Assembly (NCBI RefSeq): GCF_947242115.1
Contig: NC_074724.1
Coordinates: 35,387,005 to 35,451,004, forward strand
From: Biomphalaria glabrata
Lineage: Eukaryota; Mollusca; Gastropoda; Planorbidae
Length of the DNA: 64,000 bases
Direction of reading: 5' to 3'
The notes beneath the pieces are model-generated. The model ran no database searches. It had not been told where the DNA came from and saw only the letters and a program-made list of their open reading frames with translations. Of this stretch, positions 43,486 through 55,235 are shown piece by piece. Each line of letters begins with the position of its first letter. Within the stretch, counting starts at the first letter, position 1. Made by a program: the position numbers and the translations under genes.

Positions 43486-43732
43486 GCAATGGGACTCGAA
43501 TTCGAAACCTGAGTTGTGTTTCCCTAAAGGCAGCACTGAAACCCTTCTCCCATGTACCTTATCACATCATTATTAAGTTGTATTGTGACATGTGAAAAGT
43601 CGTGAAGCATGGGATACACTCTATATTTATGCGTGGGATGTTTCACGTGGGAAACAAGAATCCACAGTGGCATTGTGGGTAAGAAATCTCGTTTTTTGAG
43701 ATTTGACCACATGGTCAGTAGTTGCCATGTTC

Positions 43733-43813
43733 TTAACTCTTTCTCTCCTAACTGACGATACCAGCGTTGATTCCACCAGAATATGGTAAATGATTACGGA
43801 GAGAAAGAGTTAA
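43733..43813. mobile_element. TTAA-flanked palindromic mini-MITE, best copy
   Basis: 81 bases including flanks. Perfect 12-bp inverted ends CTCTTTCTCTCC / GGAGAGAAAGAG are bounded on each side by TTAA, as with piggyBac-type insertion. The core includes ACTGACGATACCAGCG and GGTAAATGATTAC. Related copies: 7957-8036 and 12458-12483. Confidence 0.88.
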
Positions 43814-45164
43814 ACTGTATGGCTGTATAACGTAGTTCACTCTATGAAATAAAAGTTGTGTACTAGAATTTTTGACTGGGTAGAAGTCTATTTGTGTAGC
43901 ATACATATATTAAACATAAATGTTGTCCACTTGTCATTATGAGAGATACCCAATTGTATGTCTAATGCACGCCTAACGGCTTTCTGTGTCGACTCTTTTG
44001 AAGTTGTGGGTGAACGGATGCTGCGAGGTGGGGGGGGGGGGGGCGCTAGCTTGGGCATTTGACCTTTGACCACTGGGGGTGGTAATTTGCATACGGTCGA
44101 AGTGACTCTAGACCAAAAGAATGTTTTTATGGACATTCGGATGGCTAAGTTCGCTTAGTGCGTTATCGCTAGGCGGTGTTGCCGTTTCCGGGGTCACTGG
44201 TTCGGGCCTCGGTCGTCGCAGTCCCTTATTTTCGTAGCATTTAATTTTACTACTTTCTCTCTTAAAAACATGGTCTCTAGTGCTGCTATTCATGTATGTT
44301 TAATATATGTATGTATCACATTTGTTTCAGCACCTAGCTTCAACTCTATATTTGTGTAACATATTATGTATTTCTTTATGGCGGAGTTAGCCAGTTTTTT
44401 ATGTGTATTCTATTTTAGGGTGAATAAAGTAAATGTCTGCTACGTGAAGACTTAATTGATTACCATTAATGTCTGTCGTGCTGTGCTAACTGAAGTAGAC
44501 CTACGAGATAAAAAGTAGCCCAGCAGCTCAAGTGAAACAAGGCATCTATAATTACTTTATTATGCACAATCAAATGTCACTCAATAAGAAATGACATACC
44601 TCTAGGGCTCTCCCCCCCCCCCTGGTTCACAAAAGAAATAGCCTTAGCCCTACATTTAATCTTTTACTGGATTTAATGTCATTGTAAGTCCAACTGTCCT
44701 TGCCCATATACTAGTCCGTTAGAACGGAATTATCGCGATGAGACCTAGCCTACCAAGACACAATTTTGTGCATCAAAGTTGAATTTAATAATATCAAAGT
44801 CGAAATAATCGTCTGCTGACCTGCTGCGTTGTATCGCGATTCAAAAAAGTGCAGTGAGATCGTCAAATGGTTATTGTCGTTGTGCTAGCATCTAGAACTA
44901 TCTACCTACACATCATTTAGATCATTTATATTCTTTTGTTCTTGACAGTCTTTGGAAAGAAATTTGGTAGCTTTAACAAATTTATAGTCGAGGATAGGTG
45001 CGGACAGAGTGTCAAAATCGGCACGGGAATTTCTATAAAATCCGGCCCGTAAATTGTATATCATATGATGGACATTCAATCTTATGCCTAGCTGTCCTCA
45101 AAGTTATTATGTTAAGTAGTTGTTTTTTTTTTCAGTCAGTAGTACTGGAGAAGAGGTTATAGTT
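43814..45164. other. Spacer
   Basis: GC-richer sequence at 43960-44230 with a G run. Nothing recognised as a gene or repeat. Confidence 0.45.
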
Positions 45165-45168
45165 ACTC

Positions 45169-45240
<72 letters not shown>

Positions 45241-45262
45241 GTCTATCTGACTGTCTGTTTAC

Positions 45263-45330
<68 letters not shown>

Positions 45331-45331
45331 G

Positions 45332-45388
<57 letters not shown>

Positions 45389-45414
45389 GTCTGTCTATCT
45401 GTCTGTCTGTTTAC

Positions 45415-45508
<94 letters not shown>

Positions 45509-45534
45509 GTCTGTCTATCTGTCTGTCTGTTTAC

Positions 45535-45599
<65 letters not shown>

Positions 45600-45644
45600 A
45601 GTCTGTCTGTCTGTTTACCTATCTATCTATCAATCAATCTATCA

Positions 45645-45712
<68 letters not shown>

Positions 45713-45742
45713 GTCTGTCTGTCTGTCTGTCTGTCTGTTTAC

Positions 45743-45796
<54 letters not shown>

Positions 45797-45797
45797 G
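45165..45797. repeat. (CTAT)n tetranucleotide array with higher-order spacing
   Basis: About 630 bases of CTAT, interrupted by CTGTCTGTCTGTTTAC blocks near 45248, 45395, 45515, 45605 and 45720, giving a rough higher-order unit of about 110-150 bases. Confidence 0.95.
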
Positions 45798-47155
45798 TTT
45801 ATCTCAGGGCCGAATTTAAGTATGTGGGCAAGATTTTTTTGAGTCCACTACGCTTTTTTTTTATCTTAAATCCACATTTGAATGAATATACTTGTATCTA
45901 AAAACATGCTATATTTTAGAAGAAAGAAATAAAGTATTTGTACATATAATGTCATTTTCTTTTTTTTTACTTAAATTTAATGTGCATATTTTAGTTTTAA
46001 AAAAAGTGTACACGTTTGGTTTTGTGGAAGATTAGGCAATTCGGAGCTGTACCGCGGTATTGACATATTCCGAGCATGCTACAATTACAAGCGGACACTT
46101 CTAAATCACGTGACATTGTGGCCACCCGACGTAAGATTTAAAGTGTTCGCGTTAATAAATGAGAAAAAAAAATATTTAAAAGTATCAGACCAGTCGAAAA
46201 TTTGGATATATTTTTTTTTTCTTTATGGACGTCGCTTTCTTGTGGGTCCACTGGGGCTGTAGCCTCGCCTGTCATCGCTTAAATCCGGCCCTAATTTATC
46301 TATCTATTTATCCAATCAATCAAATCTATCTATATCATCTTTTTATTCATGCATTCATTGATACATTTGTTACCATTTTATCATCCTTCTCTATGACACC
46401 AACTGTCATTCATCTACATCAGTTCATCCCTACATTCACCTATCATCCATTCACATCTCTAACCAACTCATCTATCATCTGTCCATTAATTCATCTTTTT
46501 TTCCCCCTCACATTTCCTTCTTTCTCTAAACGTCTAAATCAGTTAACAGGTGTATAAATATATCTGACACTGTTTCCAGTATCGATTACTTAACCGGCTA
46601 CCAATTACTTGTTTCGCGCTGTCAACATCAACGCAGTCCAAGTATCGGTCACAGTATCGCGCTTAAATCTGTCAAGACCTGGTCCGCTAGTGCGATTCTG
46701 GTTGTTTGTCAAATCAACTGATTAGATGGGCATGTTGCTTCTCTTGGATCAGGGGCAGATTACTCTAGGCAACAACAACTCGCACCAAAAAAAAAAAAAC
46801 ACAACATCCTCGCACCCATAAAGCGGTTACCATGGACACATGGTTAGCGCGTCACGCGTCGCCAGAGCAACAGGAGAATATAACTCTTTGTTTTTCTCGA
46901 TAATCGGTGTGGTATCTTAGAGGGCTGTCCAGGAGTGGCTCTGCTTGTGTTGGACTCGGTTATGATAAATTGGTCATCCCAATAATATTATCTGTCTTGG
47001 GTCCCATGGGAGGGATGAAATGATTAAAAAATAGTTTATTTTGTAAAACTGGGTTTCATTTTTATTTTTTATTTCTACATTGATGTAGCGTTTATATCAG
47101 AGTCTAATATTCTGAACTAGAGAGTATTTTTGTTATAGTTTTTAAAAAAAGTAAA
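45798..47155. other. Spacer
   Basis: An ATTCATC-rich patch at 46340-46500 is low complexity. No gene was identified. Confidence 0.45.
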
Positions 47156-47160
47156 GTAAA

Positions 47161-47432
47161 GTTTCCATTTCACACCTTGCGATCTATAGGGCAGATGATT
47201 TTAAGGTCATCTGTTTCTTTGGCCAACAGTTAACGAGCTGGGTGTCAAGTGGCCAGCACAAAGACCAGCCGTCTTTACTATTCCCCAACGAAAGTCAGTC
47301 ATCCATTAGAGTTCGTTGTACTCAGGGGCGACCTAAAAGTAACGAAATTAAAAATCCTGGTCTTCATCAAGAATCGAACCCAGAACTCAAGGTTCGGAAG
47401 GGAAGCGCTTAACCACTCAACCACCGCGCTAC
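47161..47432 (-). mobile_element. SINE family B, minus-strand copy
   Basis: Inverted full copy: ACCTTGCGATCT, GGTCATCTGTTTCTTTGGCC, GGCCAGCACAA, TCAAGAATCGAACCC (inverted B-box) and GCGCTTAACCACTC. Confidence 0.9.
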
Positions 47433-47635
47433 CATTTTTTGTTATAGGTCCCATAAAATTGTTGGTCATTCTTAGTCGTAAACTTAACTACTGATGATGC
47501 AGTGCATTCAGTCTTTATGGCGAAACATGGTCACTCAAGCAAGAAAAGTTATAAAATGCTCAACTTAGTGTTCTAGTATCCTTCCTCCCCCCCCCCCATT
47601 TCAAACACACTTAGCCTTATTCATTTGAGTCATTG

Positions 47636-47892
47636 GGCGTGGTGGCAGAACGGTTAAGCGCTTGGCTTTCAAACCGATAGGCCCTCGATTCCAATCTCGG
47701 TGAAGACTTAGATATGAAACTTCGGGATTTTTAGGAGAACGCCCTGAGTCCACCCAACACTAACGGGTACCTGACTTTAGGTGAGGGAGGGAGAGGGTGT
47801 TGCTCGTTGTGCTGGCCATATGACATCCGTCGGCCTTAAAAGCAAATATTTTTTACATCCTTTGCCCTACAGATCGCAAGATTTGATAGGAA
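47636..47892 (+). mobile_element. SINE family B copy
   Basis: GGCGTGGTGGCAGAACGGTT AAGCGC head, GATTCCAATCTCGG (weakened B-box), CTGAGTCCACCC, CGGGTACCTGAC and GTTGTGCTGGCCATATGACA. Confidence 0.9.
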
Positions 47893-47947
47893 CTTTACGA
47901 CTGGACGATACGTCCCTACAAATCTTTAGGTCACATTTTCAATGTAT

Positions 47948-48403
47948 TGTTACGATCTTCTTAATCAGGCCTTCTGCAAACACTACTTGACAACACAACA
48001 CAGCACATCTAACACTAGAACTTGATAACAAGAGCTTCAAGTAACAAAGTGGCGGTTTAAAACATCAAATTCAAATGCTTTCTTGTACTTAACAGAACTG
48101 CCTAACAAAACATTACTAGTGTCTCTAGCTCGTACAGCTACATTCTCGAGGACTCAAGGGTACCACAAGTCCTTACTGCCTTGCTGTCCTGGACTCAACT
48201 CTCCTTTCTTACACACTGTCTCTCGACCATGAAGGCTCTTGATCACATGACCACAACACAGGTCATACTTGCGAGAACTATCTGTACTGTCCCTTGTCTA
48301 TCGACAGCCGTTGACCCGTTGACCTGTGTGATTGGCCTGAGTCATGTGTATCAGTAGGCCGCAAACACATTAACCCTTTCAGTCCGCCACTGGAGTTACA
48401 ACA
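47948..48403. mobile_element. Solo-LTR-like fossil, 456 bp
   Basis: Begins TGTTACGATC and ends GTTACAACA (TG...CA with short inverted ends), flanked by gtat on both sides (47944-47947 and 48404-48407). This fits a solo LTR of a Ty3/Gypsy-like element. No internal region is present. Age not judged beyond an intact 4-bp duplication. Confidence 0.6.
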
Positions 48404-48461
48404 GTATGAAAGACTCGCACAGTTTTAACGTCATCCCACCACTTCATATCGGAAAATATAA

Positions 48462-48622
48462 CTTATCTTATTTTTAACTTATCTTATTTTAACTTATCTT
48501 ATTTTTACGTATCTTATTTTTTAACTTATCTTATTTGTACTTATCTTATTTTTTTACTTATCTTATTTTTTTTACTTATCTTATTTTTTTACTTATATTA
48601 TTTTTTTACTTTTCTTATTTTT
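48462..48622. repeat. Short minisatellite, ~16-18 bp (cttatcttattttta)
   Basis: About ten units of ACTTATCTTATTTTTT with T-run length variation. Confidence 0.85.
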
Positions 48623-48711
48623 ATCACCTCCAATGGCGAGACACGGTATTAAGGAATATGTGTTCTTCGTATTGATATGTTTGTAAACATTCAATTTAAA
48701 AAAAAAAATGA

Positions 48712-48842
48712 TGGGTTGCCTGAATCAGCCAGGAAATCCAACGACTTGACTGAGTCTGACTAGATTGACCTAGGGACATGCTTAGGGCGTTATCATCATC
48801 TTGTTTTTTTTTTTAAGTAACGTCAATATTTTATAAGATAAG
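48712..48842 (+). mobile_element. LINE 3' fragment (ataagataag family)
   Basis: GATGGGTTGCCTGAATCAGC, CAGGAAATCCAACGACTTGA and TTAAGTAACGTCAATATTTT with a GATAAGA end; diverged from 17460-17608. Confidence 0.7.
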
Positions 48843-48965
48843 AAATATGTAAAACATTTTACAAACAAACAAACAGATAACGGCTTCCTGGAATGCGTTT
48901 GGGACTGTTGTCACAAAGGTCTCGAGTTTAAATCCAGCCCAGTGTCTCCTGCCGTACTGAATGAT
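48843..48965 (+). repeat. SINE family A fragment
   Basis: AATATGTAAAACATTTTACA precedes GGTCTCGAGTTTAAATCCAG CCC. The tail therefore precedes the head, which means two adjacent partial copies. Confidence 0.5.
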
Positions 48966-49081
48966 GTTTTTTGGAATAGGATCTGACAGACTTCGTTATA
49001 AAGAAAAGTCCGAAACTTAAACAACAAAAACAAATGATTTTCAAAAGCTTATAACTCTCTAATTTTAATTAAATAATGTAT

Positions 49082-49694
49082 TGTTACGTATTTCTGATTT
49101 TCTGGCTAAATGTACTAGGCACACAAATAAAAGAAACACTGCAAAGAACTTGACGACTAAACTTTCAGCTTTATATAACTTTATTGAATTATAACTATAA
49201 CAATTCGTCACTGTAACATGTAGCGTATACGTCTTACATCGACTGTATCGACTGTAACGGCTCAAGTCCACTCTCTTCTACTGTCTCGCACAGTAGACCA
49301 CAGTATTGACGACTGTACTGACTCTTTTCACATGAACTCTCTGGTTTATAAAGAGTCCCTAATCGCTTGTCTATTGTTGCAAAAACACTGCTAGTATCCT
49401 CTGGAACAACATGGGAGGAAACATCACATCCTGTCGTTGTTTATACATGTCGATTCCAGAGGATACCTGCTGCAGTGTCATCTCGCCGAGGTCACACGTA
49501 GTGACCTCTAACTGTCACTGTTCATTTGTCACAATGCCCCCCTTCGTAAATCTGTTCGTCCTCTGGAACAACACGTGAGGCACGTCCCATCCTGTCTTTG
49601 TTTACATGCATAGATTCCAGATAACACTCGGTGCTGTGTCATCTCGCCGGGGTCACACATAGTGACCTCTACCTGTCACTGTTCATTCGTAACA
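49082..49694. mobile_element. Solo-LTR-like fossil, 613 bp, with internal direct repeat
   Basis: TGTTACGTATTTC at the left and TTCATTCGTAACA at the right form 7-bp inverted ends (TGTTACG/CGTAACA). A segment of about 150 bases (CTCTGGAACAACA to CACTGTTCATT) is present twice, at about 49400-49531 and 49560-49690. The flanks gtat / ctat match at 3 of 4. LTR-type fossil; no internal region. Confidence 0.55.
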
Positions 49695-51125
49695 CTATAA
49701 AATAGGTGCCATTCACTTTAATTTTTGGAACTCTGTACAATGCTGACCAACAAACAGGCAGATAATACAAAAAGAAACAAAAATGGCGGCGGTCTTTAAG
49801 GGGCCACCGAATACAGATGGTTTAGATAGCATGAGAATAAAAGTAGTGATAAAGTGTGCTAATGTTTTGATAATAAATGATTTAAACTGTATTCCATACT
49901 AATTTTAAACACATAGTTTTTTTTATCTTGATGCAAATGAAACTCCGTACAGTTCCTAAGCACTCAGATCATTCTGCTAGTCACAGCCATCTCTCAGTCT
50001 TGTGATGGCCGCTGTAACATGGCCTGGCGGTGAGCTACCATGGCGATAGAGTAGCACTGGTAGCAACATCAAACACTCTGCTGTTTGTTTGTTTTTAGTT
50101 TGTTTTGTTATGCTTTACGCCTGCCGCCACACCAGCAGGGCACCACTCGTAAACAGCCATGGACTTTTAATTTACATTCTTTTTCTCGGTGACATGTTTA
50201 ACCATTCTCGAGGCCATTTCTTTCCGTGTTTGGGAACTCTGGGATTGATTCAATCATCTTCGTGGCACACTTGATTTCGCTGAGTACGGTTAGTAGTTTT
50301 AGAATAAAAGCGAAAAGGTTTATCGATTACTTTTTTCTTCTGATGATTACATTAATGTCGTCTGCTGTAATGTTAGAAAGTTTGTTTTGGGCGACGTGAA
50401 ACTTTGTCAGCATAACAGGGTCTGTGGGCCGTCTGTGGCCCTTTATTTTTATCAAATTGATTTCTCAGTATTTGTAAGTATTCTTGAAGTAATATTATAA
50501 GATAATTATATATCAGATCACAGTTTTATAATTATAGGGAGACGAGGGTTAATTAATTCTAATGAATGAATATATAATATATCCGACCAAGTAAGCATTA
50601 ATACAATTAGTAAATATATGATTTAAGGTATTAGTAGTTTTGATATTTCGTAATATTGATAATTTTGATAATTGACAGTTATAGTTAATTTGATTATTGG
50701 TAATACTGATATGGTTGTATTGATAATTTTGATAATTAATAATATTGACAATTTAGGTAGATATTAATACTTTTTATAATCTGTGAAATTAATAACATAA
50801 TTTTGATAATTTGTGATGTTTTGATCTTTTGGACATTTTGACATTCTTAACATTTTTATTTGGTGATTGGTTGAAAGATATATATTTAGCCCAATCTAAT
50901 TGAACTGAACATCGTGAGTTCGATACAACTGTATAATCGAAAATTGATTTTGCCAAATAAGCTTTTAGTGTTTGGTCGATACTGAAGCGAATGCATATAG
51001 CGAATAACGAAATTATTCTACTGTAATTTAAAATGTAGAGATGTTTTGGGAAAAATTTTGTATCACTATTTGTGAAATTATTTTGGAATTTTTTAGTCTC
51101 TTCGCATTTCTTTCGTTTTTGTAAA
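49695..51125. other. AT-rich spacer
   Basis: A patch of TTGATAATTTTGATAAT-like words at 50640-50830 is low complexity. No gene was identified. Confidence 0.45.
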
Positions 51126-51130
51126 GAAAA

Positions 51131-51401
51131 AAAAAAAGTAAAGTTCTCCCTTTCAGACTATGCGGTCAGATGATGTAAAGGTCATTTGTTTCTGTAGCCC
51201 ACGGTTAACGAGGGTGTCATGTGGCCAGCACAACGACAAACCGCCTTTACTTTTCCCAAAACTAATGTCAGGTACCCATTTGAGCTGGGTGGACTCAGAG
51301 GCGCCCTAAGAATCCTGAAATTAAAAATCCCAGTCTTCACTTGGATTCGATCTCTGTACCCCGATTTGGAAGCCAAATAGTTGACCAGCCACCGCGCCTC
51401 C
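51131..51401 (-). mobile_element. SINE family B, minus-strand copy
   Basis: Inverted: GGTCATTTGTTTCTGTAGCC, GGTTAACGAGGGTGTCATGT, AGGTACCCATTTGAGCTGGG, TGGATTCGATCTC (inverted B-box) and GACCAGCCACCGCGCC. Confidence 0.9.
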
Positions 51402-51780
51402 TATCTGTAGCTTTTTTTTTTCTTCCCAATTTTCTCTTAACTATTGACTCTCTGTTTTTTGCCAAGATTAGTCTTTCCATCGTATGTTTGTCGGTGTGTG
51501 TGTGTGTGTCTGCCTCTGCCTCTTTTCCCTGGTACTGTACTCTGCAGAAACGTGGTCAGAAGCTAATCATGGGGACCATATCGCCAGTGTGATTCTGTTT
51601 TAGATTTGCAAAGCCTTTATGCCCAGGATTAATATTCTACCTTACATAATCTATAATTCTATAATCTAAACCTATAATCCTAGACTTGTATTTAAATATT
51701 AAACTAAAAAGAATTTAATTTTTAATGTAAAAAAACAACAACATAATACATGAATTTCTTCACAGAATCTTGAGGGGGAG

Positions 51781-52026
51781 GCGTGGTGGCCGAGTTATAA
51801 AGCGCTGGGCTTCCGAACCGAAAGGGTCTCACTCTCAGGTTCGAATCCCGTGAAGAATGGAATTTGAAGTTTCGTAATTTTCAGATCTCCTCTGAGTTTT
51901 GGAAAAGTAAAGGCGGTTGGTTGTTGCGCTGACCACATTGTACCCTGGTTAACCATGGGCGACAGAAATAGATGACCTTTACAGCATCTGTCCTGTAGAA
52001 CGCCAGGTCTGTAGGGGTACTTTTAC
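51781..52026 (+). mobile_element. SINE family B copy
   Basis: GCGTGGTGGCCGAGTTATAA AGCGC, CAGGTTCGAATCCCGTGAAG, AGGCGGTTGGTTGTTGCGCT and AAATAGATGACCTTTACAGC, with a GGGGTACTTTTACTT tail. Confidence 0.9.
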
Positions 52027-52065
52027 TTCCTTACTGAAGCATCTCGACTACGCATGCGCTGGTAA

Positions 52066-52250
52066 CTGAGACTTGGGTCTAAACAAATGTTAATTTTGTG
52101 ATGCAGAGGCTTTTTTATTTAATTCAACTAGATTTATTTTAATTATTTTTTTAATTTTTTGGGGGGGTAAACTTTTTAATTTTTTTTTTTTTTAATTTTT
52201 TTTTAAATTTTTTTTTTTGTCTTTTTACAAAGGGAAGTAATATTTATTTT
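52066..52250. repeat. T-rich piece shared with 43310-43435
   Basis: ACTGAGACTTGGGTCTAAAC AAATGTTAATTTTGTGATGC is present in both places, followed by long T runs. Confidence 0.65.
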
Positions 52251-53090
52251 CTTGAGCAGAAATGAAGAAAAAATTAAATACACCAAACAATGAATTTTTT
52301 TTTAAATTGTAAATGTAATCTATCAATAGAGTAACATGAATAAAATCAGATCACATATATATGCATGTACAATCTTGTTATATATCAAAATCCTGACTAC
52401 ACCAGTTCCAACTTCTGCTAGCTGGATGAATGCCCTTTAATTGATAAATGCTTCTCGACTATTGAGTAATTCCAATACATCCCACAATTCCCTGGAGGCG
52501 TAGAGGGTTTCCAATTTCCTGTTATTGTATTTTTTTCCCCTGCATTTTTCTTGCACGATTTTAACTTCTCGCCACAAAATGTTACAGATTCTGTGAAAGA
52601 AATGATTTATGGAAATCTCCAATGATTGATTGTCATTTATCCAGAATAAACCTAATAATATTTGATAATACAGCCCTGCACTGTCTGCTGTTTATTAAAA
52701 AAATATGGGGAAATCCTCGAATAATAATATATTGTTGTAATATATAGTATTAAGTATCATTATTGTCTTCGGATTCGAAGATAAGCCTTATTAATATATA
52801 TTCATATGTTTCAAATTAATTCTTGGTCACAAAAACTGTCTTAAGGTTTTCAATAACGATATAATACAGGAAAGAAAGAAGCTATATATCTATAAATAGA
52901 GATCTCATGTCAATTGTTTTCTGAGATAATAAATGTAAATCTAAGATAGGTAGACTGTTGATCGGAGGTAACACTGTACATTGTTTGTAAATCTCTTGGC
53001 CAGTCTTGCATATTTGTTCTTTGGACATTGGTCAGTACCGGCATTAGCCTGTAGAACTGATGCCTTGTGACCAACTGACTATTCTTCCAT
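52251..53090. other. AT-rich spacer
   Basis: At 52757-52795 TTGTCTTCGGATTCGAAGAT AAGCC matches the 3' tip of the zinc-finger LINE (2497-2525 inverted). Nothing else is seen. Confidence 0.5.
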
Positions 53091-53092
53091 CA

Positions 53093-53268
53093 CACCTTAT
53101 TCTAATTATTCTTATCTTATCTCTCAAATAATTTCCACTACTCCCACCACATCTTATTCTAATGATTCTTATCTTATCTCTCCAAATGATTTTCACTACT
53201 TCCACCACACCTTATTCTAATCATTCTTATCTTATCTCCTAAAGGATTTCCACTTCTTCCACCACACC
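53093..53268. repeat. Three tandem units of about 57 bp
   Basis: CCTTATTCTAAT, ATTCTTATCTTATCTC and TTTCCACT.CTTCCACCACA repeat three times. Confidence 0.8.
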
Positions 53269-53339
53269 TTGGCCTTTGACAATAATGAATGCGGTATGCG
53301 CAGCATAATATTGATATCCCCTACAATCCTTATTTTCAG

Positions 53340-53870
53340 CTTCACCCACCCCCTTGATCTGTTGGACCGTTTTGACTCCAAGCAAGATCTGTTGATCGTC
53401 TTTCTTCATTCCCTTCTGTCGTTTGCCTCGGATAGACCTCGTTCATTTTTTTTTTATGTTGTTTTCCCATCTTTTTCTCTGTCTTCCTCTTCTTCTTTTT
53501 CCTGGTACTGTTCCCTGAAGGAAGGTCTTTGCGAGCCCCGAAGACCTTGTAATATGGCCCTAGAGTTTAAGTTTGCGTTTTCTTTTTTACTATAGTTAGC
53601 AGGTCATCATGGGGTCAAATCGCTGTAGTAACTTGTCTCTAATCTCTTGGTTTGTGATGCGGTCTTTGAACGTGATACCAAGGGTCCTTCTGTAGCATCT
53701 CAATTCCATTGCTAGGATCCTCCTCTCTAGCTCTGCAGCCAGCGTCCAAGACTCGCAAGCATGTAAGAATGTGGTCATAACCAGGGAGCGCATCTTACTA
53801 ATTTTGGTTTCGAGGGTGTTGCCCTTGTTTTTCCATACTATTTTGAGTTTGGCAATGCCACTGCAATGCC
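53340..53870 (-). mobile_element. LINE 3' fragment (ESWTL family), copy 3
   Basis: The minus strand encodes KIVWKNKGNTLETKISKMRS, LVMTTFLHACESWTLAAELE and RRILAMELRCYRRTLGITF, closely matching the copy at 39430. 5'-truncated. Confidence 0.88.
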
Positions 53871-54825
53871 CTATATATAAAAAAAAAAGCATTTTAACTG
53901 AAAACACGCCCAGCTGTACAATATATCTCGCATATAGCTTCTTATAACGTATAATTGGATTTCTCCATAAGAATGAAGACGCGAGGGAAGCACTCTAAAA
54001 GTTATAAGAACATATAAAGAATATCAATTAACATTGTAAATAAACATATTTTTTTATATATGTAATGAAGTTCCTCAAATCAAAGTCTTAAGAGCACCAC
54101 TACACAATGGCTGAGAAAAAAAATTAATTGGGGATGAAATGACCGGGAATGAATTTACCGGGAATGAATATACCGCAGATGATATGACCGGACACCGGGC
54201 TAACTAGCGCCCCACATCGACGACCTGATCAGTTATCCCCACCCCGCACTCGAAGTTCCGAACTAAAGACAATGCCTTTTTTTATATATATAAAGGTTTT
54301 TATGCCAGAAAAAAAAAACAATAAAAAATATTACTGATAAAAATCTAAAGGAATTTTTTTGTTCAGCTCTGAAATATTAAATGCCAGTCTTTCTGACACT
54401 CTACTCCTGCCAACTTGCTGATTTTTTTAATTTTATTTAGTCGATTTTTTGGCATGACGGTTGAATTTTTACAGCGTTTCGAATTGCGTTATTTGAAGCC
54501 GTGGGTTAGACTATCAGGACGCCAACTTGTCAGCTTTGTTTATTTGTTTTATTTGTTTCTGTGTTACTTTGTTTAGCTTCGAGAACAATGTGTTTGTTGT
54601 CCAGAGCTTGAAATGTAATCTTTTTTTTTTTTCACGCGGCTTAGGGTTAGCTGTCGTTGGATGATTGATTGACGTGACCTGGTTCCATGAGCCAATCAGA
54701 CTTTATGTGTATACATTGATATGCGTAACTCTATGTAGACGAGGTGAACTCATTTGTGTGTTGAAACACGACTCGTGTGAGAACAAATAGAAAATGTTGT
54801 ATGCTATCGAGATGATGATATAGAA
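53871..54825. other. Spacer
   Basis: At 54130-54195 ATGACCGGGAATGA-like words repeat (ACCGGGAATGAATTTACC), a short degenerate tandem repeat. Nothing else is recognised. Confidence 0.45.
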
Positions 54826-54892
54826 CTATTTTTTGAAGTAACGTCTTTAACATATGAGATAAGATATAAAAGATAAGATAAGATAAGCCTGG
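54826..54892 (+). mobile_element. LINE 3' tip (ataagataag family)
   Basis: TTTTTTGAAGTAACGTCTTT then a GATAAGATATAAAAGATAAG tail. Confidence 0.6.
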
Positions 54893-54939
54893 TATGTTAG
54901 TTTGCTTTTGTATGTGAGATTGCATCACAAACGAAGAGA

Positions 54940-55062
54940 TTAGAGACAGGATTAGTACAGCGATTGGACCCCACGATGACCTGCTAATTACTATATTAAA
55001 AAAAAACGCAAACTAAAGCTATATGGCATTATCACAAGGTCCCCAGGGCTCTCAAAGGCCTT
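54940..55062 (+). mobile_element. LINE fragment (ESWTL family), plus strand
   Basis: ATTAGAGACAGGATTAGTAC AGCGATTGGACCCC and ATGACCTGCTAATTACTAT are the complement of 53590-53645. Confidence 0.7.
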
Positions 55063-55124
55063 CCTTGTTTTACATGTTTAGGATGTTCCTACAGAGTTGA
55101 AGACAATTTACTTCCTAGTCCAAA

Positions 55125-55235
55125 CCTCCCGCAGGACGACGGGGGATGGGCGTGGGCAGGGTTTAAATCCGGGACCACCGATAAGTCCGAACGACAGTCC
55201 AGCGCGCAAACCGTACTACCAGGCAGCCATCCTTC
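55125..55235 (+). repeat. tRNA-like SINE fragment
   Basis: AAACCTCCCGCAGGACGACG, GGGCAGGGTTTAAATCCGGG, CCACCGATAAGTCC and CAGCGCGCAAACCGT match 23262-23340 in part. Confidence 0.55.

Noticed and set aside
45120-45901. [12 protein letters not shown] frames, and a splice-acceptor-like TTTTTTTTTCAG with [12 protein letters not shown] after it
   Set aside because: The tetranucleotide array explains the long frame; the short piece before it has no usable donor, so an exon is not supported.
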